Assembly (NCBI GenBank): GCA_025201765.1
Contig: MU623636.1
Coordinates: 1-23,745 of the forward strand
DNA from: Daldinia sp. FL1419
Lineage: Eukaryota > Ascomycota > Sordariomycetes > Xylariales > Hypoxylaceae
Length of the DNA: 23,745 nt
Direction: 5' to 3'
Part shown: positions 19,985-23,745 of the stretch, piece after piece
How the letters are laid out: every line of letters begins with the position of its first letter
Numbering within the stretch: position 1 is the first letter of the stretch
Notes under the pieces: model-generated
What the model saw: only the letters and a program-made list of their open reading frames with translations
Databases searched by the model: none
What the model was told of the DNA's origin: nothing
Program-made: the position numbers and the translations under genes

Positions 19985-20560
19985 ATTCCTAGCCGAAGTC
20001 GTAACTATCGTCGTAAAAGGTTCCAATAAGTGCTCTTTTCGTCTGATCGTATACTTGACAATAAGAAGGTCTTACTATATGGTATCTATAAGGGGTGCTA
20101 ATAGAGGTGCTAAGGGGGCTAGTAAAAGTACTTCATAAAGCGATAATGTGCTTTATAGAGCGATAATATGTTGATTAAACAAAAAATAACTCTTAAGGGT
20201 TTATTTATATCCGGAAAAAGCCTGTAAAGACCTTAGAAAAAGTTGTTTCATAGAAACTAAAGTAACTTCAATTATATAATTACACTATCCCAATTTAATA
20301 TGTAGCTAAGCATAAAGCTGATTAGTTAAGAAATAGCTGGACAAAAGGCTTTTGAGGTTGGTTAATTAAAAAAAAGCTGATAAAATTAAAGCTAATGGTC
20401 AATTAATTAAAATATATTTAATCAATTAGGATATAACTAGGTACAAGGCTAATAAGGTTAGGCTAATCAGCTAAAATATGGCTAACTACGAGGTTAACCA
20501 ATCAGAAAAGGCTAACATAACTGGCCAATCAAAAAAAAACTCATATATTTGGCTAATAAA
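19985..20560. repeat. Less-degraded repeat island with GGCTAATCAG-like words
   Basis: The stretch 19985-20160 has near-normal GC with AGCGATAATGTGCTTTATAG-like tandem words (AGCGATAAT twice, TAGAGGTGCTAA-like words twice). From about 20300 to 20560 a degenerate motif close to GGCTAATCAG / GGTTAACCAATCAG recurs at least seven times in both orientations. No coding potential is seen. It may be a terminal or subterminal region of a DNA transposon, or part of the retroelement represented at 10308. Confidence 0.4.
20173..20256 (+). repeat. Dispersed ~85-bp repeat, copy B
   Basis: Better preserved partner of 10308-10390 (AAGGGTTTATTTATATCCGG, AAGACCTTAGAAA). Confidence 0.5.
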
Positions 20561-21137
20561 ACGTAAATAATTTATAAAACCTTTAAAATCTAAGATTTTT
20601 TAATTTAAAAAAATATTTTGATATCCTAATTAAATAAGGAAAATTAATAAAATTTAAAAAAATTAAATATATAACATTATTTAAAATTTAAAAATTATAA
20701 GGTTAATTTAAGGGGTTGATATGCTTAGTAAGGTTATTTTTTTCTCTACCCATATCAATAATCTTCCAACACAAAACCTTAAGAAAACTTAAAGCATACC
20801 TAACCTAATTAATTATGAAAATTATTAAGCCCCTTTTTAGATACTCTCAGTGAGTACCTCGGTGGGTAGGAATATCTTTAAGTTATTTACTGCTTGATAA
20901 AGCAGAAAACTGGGAAACATCGGCTATATTGCGGAGCAACTTGGAGTTAGGTATATGACTTTATGAAGAATGCATTGCATTTTAATTCCCGGGGAAATTG
21001 AGGTGATGATAAACGAATGGTGGTCTTACACCTCATCTCGAAGTCTTGGTATCACAATATATATTTGCTTATATATATTATAAATTACGGGTTAACATAA
21101 CCGACGACGTCAGAATGCATCGCCCATCGTACTCGGA
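20561..21137. other. Edge of AT block and 3' flank of the FOL3-like gene
   Basis: AT-rich until about 20820, then near-normal composition. The last 300 bp should include the 3' UTR and terminator of the minus-strand gene. No other feature is seen. Confidence 0.5.
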
Positions 21138-22376
21138 TTATTTTTCTTTAGGTTGGAGTAGTTTGAATATGTCAGACACCAGATAGAGACTTCCTGCAAT
21201 GACAAGAGGCCCTTCATTTGCGATTTGGCTTGCCCACTCGAGACCCGAGCGAATATTTGCAGACGCATCATATTGTGAAAAAATAGTAATGCCACATTTT
21301 CTTGCAGCATCAAGTAGATCAGTTGAGCTTATAGGCTGGACCCAGGGCATCTGGTCAACAGGACCAAACTCGACTGCAGCTATCGAATCGCCGTCACGTA
21401 GTATCAACTTGAGCATTTCTGACACATCCTTTCCCCGAGTAGCGGCAAGTACCCATGTGACTGGTTTATTTTGGGATCGAAGGTGTTTTTGAACAAAGCT
21501 AGAAAGAGCTTCTGCAGATTGGGGATTATGAGCCCCGTCAAGTAAAATATCCCCCTCTCTACTTGTAATCTTTTTAATGTTCACCCATTGTAACCTGCCT
21601 GGCCATACGGTATTCCGGACAGCAGAAACGAGGCGATCATTAGAGCTGGCATGCTGTGGAAGCGCTAGCCGAAAAGCTTCATATACACATGCAAGATTCT
21701 GCTGCTGGTGTGGTTCCAGGATATTTTGGAACTTGTTCACAAACTCGTTAGACTCAGCGTCCGCAACGATAATACTGCTGCCTATTTCCTCGGCATGCTT
21801 TTGTATGACGCCAAGAACCGACTTCAAATTGCTGCCGTCTACAACACAAGGAACGCCTTCTCTCATGATGCCTGCCTTTTGACCGGCGATTTCTTCGATA
21901 GTGTTGCCTAAGAATGATTGGTGGTCAAGACCTATTTTGGAGATGATGGTAACACATTTGTGTTTTAATGCATTTGTAGCGTCCAGTGTGCCTCCTAGCC
22001 CTACTTCGATTATCCCAAACTCGACCTTCTCGGCTTCAAATATCTCAAAGGCTGTTGCCGTGAGCAACTCAAACTCGCTAGCATCAATCTGCTGCTCCTT
22101 GTTTCTCTTCTTGACCAAATCTTCGAAATGCCTGAACTTGTTCTCGGACACAATGCTGTCATTTATCGTGATACAATCTCGAGGATCTATGAGATGGGGT
22201 GAAGTAAATCTACCACACGAAATCTGGTTGGCGCGTAACATAGCAGTTAGGTATGCACAAATTGAGCCCTTGCCGTTTGTTCCAGCAACATGAATGGCTT
22301 TCCATGTCTGTGGTGTCTGCTTGAGTAGAGCAGTGATCCTTGCTAACCCAAGATTTACCATGGTGCGGGTGCTCAT
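21138..22376 (-). CDS. FOL3: Dihydrofolate synthase (FOL3-like), 412 aa
   Basis: Folate biosynthesis enzyme: ATP-dependent addition of glutamate to dihydropteroate to give dihydrofolate, a Mur-ligase-type reaction. Motifs: the P-loop HVAGTNGKGS (29-38), FTSPHL (57-62), EVGLGGTLDATN (124-135), SKIGLDHQSFLGNTIEEIAGQKAGI-like central motif (146-170), C-terminal LDGAHNP (279-285) and IAGSLYLVSD (393-402). Length is close to yeast Fol3 and the MurD-like fold is complete. The short N-terminus (LGLARITALLKQTP) with direct entry into the P-loop is typical of fungal dihydrofolate synthase. Folylpolyglutamate synthase (Met7) is longer and usually has a targeting extension, so FOL3 is preferred. No intron. 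Start at ATG 22376; a second ATG five codons in (22361) is possible. Confidence 0.93.
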   Translation of the reverse strand: MSTRTMVNLGLARITALLKQTPQTWKAIHVAGTNGKGSICAYLTAMLRANQISCGRFTSPHLIDPRDCITINDSIVSENKFRHFEDLVKKRNKEQQIDASEFELLTATAFEIFEAEKVEFGIIEVGLGGTLDATNALKHKCVTIISKIGLDHQSFLGNTIEEIAGQKAGIMREGVPCVVDGSNLKSVLGVIQKHAEEIGSSIIVADAESNEFVNKFQNILEPHQQQNLACVYEAFRLALPQHASSNDRLVSAVRNTVWPGRLQWVNIKKITSREGDILLDGAHNPQSAEALSSFVQKHLRSQNKPVTWVLAATRGKDVSEMLKLILRDGDSIAAVEFGPVDQMPWVQPISSTDLLDAARKCGITIFSQYDASANIRSGLEWASQIANEGPLVIAGSLYLVSDIFKLLQPKEK

Positions 22377-22924
22377 ATGCTCGACTTTTGCTTGGCACGT
22401 AGAAAAAAGTGAAGATGGAGTTTCATGCAGATTGGAACTGGAATTTCTCTTGCAGGATCAAAATACCCAGGTAATCGAGAATATGAGTCATACGCCGTAG
22501 TAGAAGAATATCGTATATACCTATATAGTGAGTAAGGATGATGAGTGAAAAGTTGACTGCGCAATAAACTGGGCAAGTCTCAGCCTGTCAATTTTGATAT
22601 TCTAGTTATAACAGATACGTACCTAGGTACCTAATATGTATCTGATACATACTTGGCGAGTTGATTGGTAAAAGGATATCGATAAGGCAGCACGACCTAG
22701 ACAGAAGTATGTACCAGGCATCTCTTCCATATATGTCATGATAGTGGATAGGTACCTACATGAATACCCAGTTTATCTACATGCTAAGGCGGAAAGTTGG
22801 ATTAGGTAGCGGAGTACCAATAGTATCAGGCAAATAAATAGTACATTTGGGGGTATCTTTCTATGTAAGACAAATCGCTGTCCCCAGCGACGGGGATTGG
22901 CTTAGATTGCTCGCATGAACTAGC
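22377..22924. promoter_or_regulatory. Upstream region of FOL3 with palindromes
   Basis: Contains the promoter of the minus-strand FOL3 gene. Notable are a 17-bp palindrome at 22635-22651 (ATGTATC-T-GATACAT plus one pair) and adjacent TACCTAGGTA/GGTACCTA words at 22620-22632, with GGTACCTA again at 22751-22758. The functional meaning is unknown. Confidence 0.45.
22635..22651. promoter_or_regulatory. 17-bp perfect palindrome upstream of FOL3
   Basis: Arms of eight bases around a central T, beside a second palindrome (TACCTAGGTA). Could be a dimeric transcription-factor site or a small hairpin. It lies about 260 bp upstream of the FOL3 start codon. Confidence 0.35.
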
Positions 22925-22953
22925 GCACTAACGCACTAACGCACTAACGCACT
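22925..22953. repeat. 8-bp tandem repeat, GCACTAAC x3.6
   Basis: Three perfect GCACTAAC units followed by a partial GCACT. It lies in the spacer between FOL3 and the possible gene to the right. Confidence 0.85.
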
Positions 22954-23000
22954 GTCCACTTAGGGGTGTCGGCGAGCAACCGTTGAATCCCCCGTCTCTT

Positions 23001-23030
23001 GACAACCAAAGACAACCAGAGACAACCCGG
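23001..23030. repeat. 10-bp tandem repeat, GACAACCAAA-like x3
   Basis: Three consecutive decamers sharing GACAACC with variable last three bases. Confidence 0.8.
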
Positions 23031-23085
23031 GCCATCTTTAATCTTTCCCAGTCGTCTTTTTGTTTTCACTCCACAAGAACGAGAC

Positions 23086-23125
23086 TGTCAATCCGTCAAC
23101 CCGTCAACCCGTCAACCTGTCAACC
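23086..23125. repeat. 8-bp tandem repeat, CGTCAACC x5
   Basis: Five octamers, the middle three perfect, the first and last with a TG start. It shares the core CAACC with the decamer array 60 bp upstream. Confidence 0.85.
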
Positions 23126-23303
23126 CATCCGCCCGTCGACCCCACGAGGGAGTGAAAGTGTTAACCTTGCGCGCCCCATTGCAATCATTATAATCGCTAC
23201 AATTCCTGCAGTCGACTTTTTTTCTCTTCTCTAATTTTGTGCATCTTCGCGCGTCATTCTTATTTCATCGATTTCCTGCCGCTGATTCTCGGTTGACTTT
23301 CTG

Positions 23304-23304
<1 letters not shown>

Positions 23305-23352
<48 letters not shown>
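23305..23352. repeat. ATT microsatellite, 16 units
   Basis: Uninterrupted trinucleotide run of 48 bases within otherwise normal-GC sequence. Confidence 0.95.
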
Positions 23353-23399
23353 GTCATTTTATAAGAAAAGCAGTGGAGTACTTTGTACTTGTCTTTATA

Positions 23400-23581
23400 C
23401 TTGTCGTTGGCGACGCGACAATCCTTTCCAATCTTCACCCTCTTACAACTTGCATCCCACATCTCATACTTATTTCAATCGTCATCCTTTAGCCTCACTA
23501 CTACTCCACGCTCTTACCTTGTCCTTACTTGCCTAACAGCTTATTTGCTTGCTGCTATACACGCATCAGCTACTACTAAAA
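23400..23581 (+). promoter_or_regulatory. Pyrimidine-rich leader of a possible plus-strand gene
   Basis: Strongly C/T-biased (CTTACC, CATCCTTTAGCC, CACTACTACTCC words) without ATG before 23582. CT-rich tracts just before and after the transcription start are common in well expressed genes of filamentous ascomycetes. No coding frame with a recognisable product overlaps it. Confidence 0.35.
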
Positions 23582-23592
23582 ATGGGTCTACC
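23582..23592 (+). CDS. Possible first coding exon (partial gene, MGLP...)
   Basis: ATG at 23582 in a good fungal context (CTAAAAATGGG) is followed after only 11 coding bases by GTAAGT, a strong 5' splice donor at 23593. A tiny first exon followed by an intron is common in fungal genes. The leader upstream is pyrimidine-rich. The next exon is not in the window: 60 bp downstream a 45-T run and an AT block begin. Too short to name a product. It may be intact beyond the window, or broken by the AT-rich sequence. Confidence 0.3.
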
Positions 23593-23657
23593 GTAAGTTT
23601 TTATTATTGCGACGCGTCTATGGATAACCTTCTATTGTCGCGAACAATGCTTATGAC

Positions 23658-23658
<1 letters not shown>

Positions 23659-23710
<52 letters not shown>

Positions 23711-23745
23711 AAATTAAAAAATTATAATAAAATATAAAAATAATT
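23659..23745. repeat. T45 homopolymer followed by A10 and a new AT-rich block
   Basis: A run of 45 T (23659-23703), then 10 A, then pure AT sequence to the window end. It marks the abrupt start of another AT block. Homopolymers this long are also prone to assembly or sequencing length error. Confidence 0.8.

Noticed and set aside
22925..23125. CRISPR-like or telomeric repeat array
   Set aside because: Units of 8-10 bp without spacers and not the fungal telomere unit (TTAGGG); simple minisatellites in a eukaryotic genome.
23383..23727. 114-codon plus-strand frame ending in poly-Phe and Lys
   Set aside because: Begins at TTG, consists of a pyrimidine-rich leader read as Leu/Ser/Thr and ends in the T45 homopolymer; no protein family.

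Overview
The window looks like nuclear DNA of a filamentous ascomycete (Pezizomycotina). Three things support this: short spliceosomal introns with fungal signals (GTGAGT, GTACGT or GTAAGT donors; TACTAAC, TACTAAT or GCTAAT branch sites), monocistronic genes of clearly fungal families, and a two-speed base composition. Normal-GC gene islands alternate with long, extremely AT-rich blocks full of transposon relics changed almost only by transitions. That is the signature of repeat-induced point mutation (RIP).

Layout. 1-985 is an AT-rich block and 985-1150 a transition zone. Gene island 1 (1215-8121) holds a MYND zinc-finger protein (+), a 2-oxoglutarate/Fe(II) prolyl 4-hydroxylase-like protein (-), a DapA-family class I aldolase with one intron (+), an alpha/beta hydrolase with two introns (+) and a DUF218 protein with one intron (-). 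About 8400-20800 is a 12-kb AT-rich block. Gene island 2 contains dihydrofolate synthase (FOL3-like, -, 21138-22376), a promoter-like region with several tandem repeats, and a possible first coding exon of a further gene (+, 23582). A 45-T run and a new AT block then end the window.

The main find is in the 12-kb block. A complete but dead Ty1/copia element lies at 10935-17539. It has two 204-bp LTRs that align without gaps and differ by about 36 transitions and no transversions (counted by eye). It is flanked by a 5-bp target duplication (GGTTT/GATTT). Its gag-pol reading frame (zinc knuckle, protease, integrase, reverse transcriptase, RNase H) can be followed for about 3.9 kb without an indel, although it is full of TAA/TAG codons. 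A 406-bp solo LTR of another retrotransposon (15968-16373) sits inside the reverse transcriptase, flanked by ATAT on both sides. Removing the insert plus one ATAT restores the copia frame exactly. An older, more heavily mutated copy of the same 406-bp LTR lies at 9731-10134. The sequence therefore records an order of events: copia insertion, RIP, insertion of the second solo LTR, then at most mild RIP.

The genes of island 1 are separate transcription units. The aldolase and the hydrolase are co-oriented about 0.5 kb apart, and the hydrolase and DUF218 genes converge with 54 bp between stop codons. No shared pathway can be proved. I found no rRNA, convincing tRNA, CRISPR array or phage gene.
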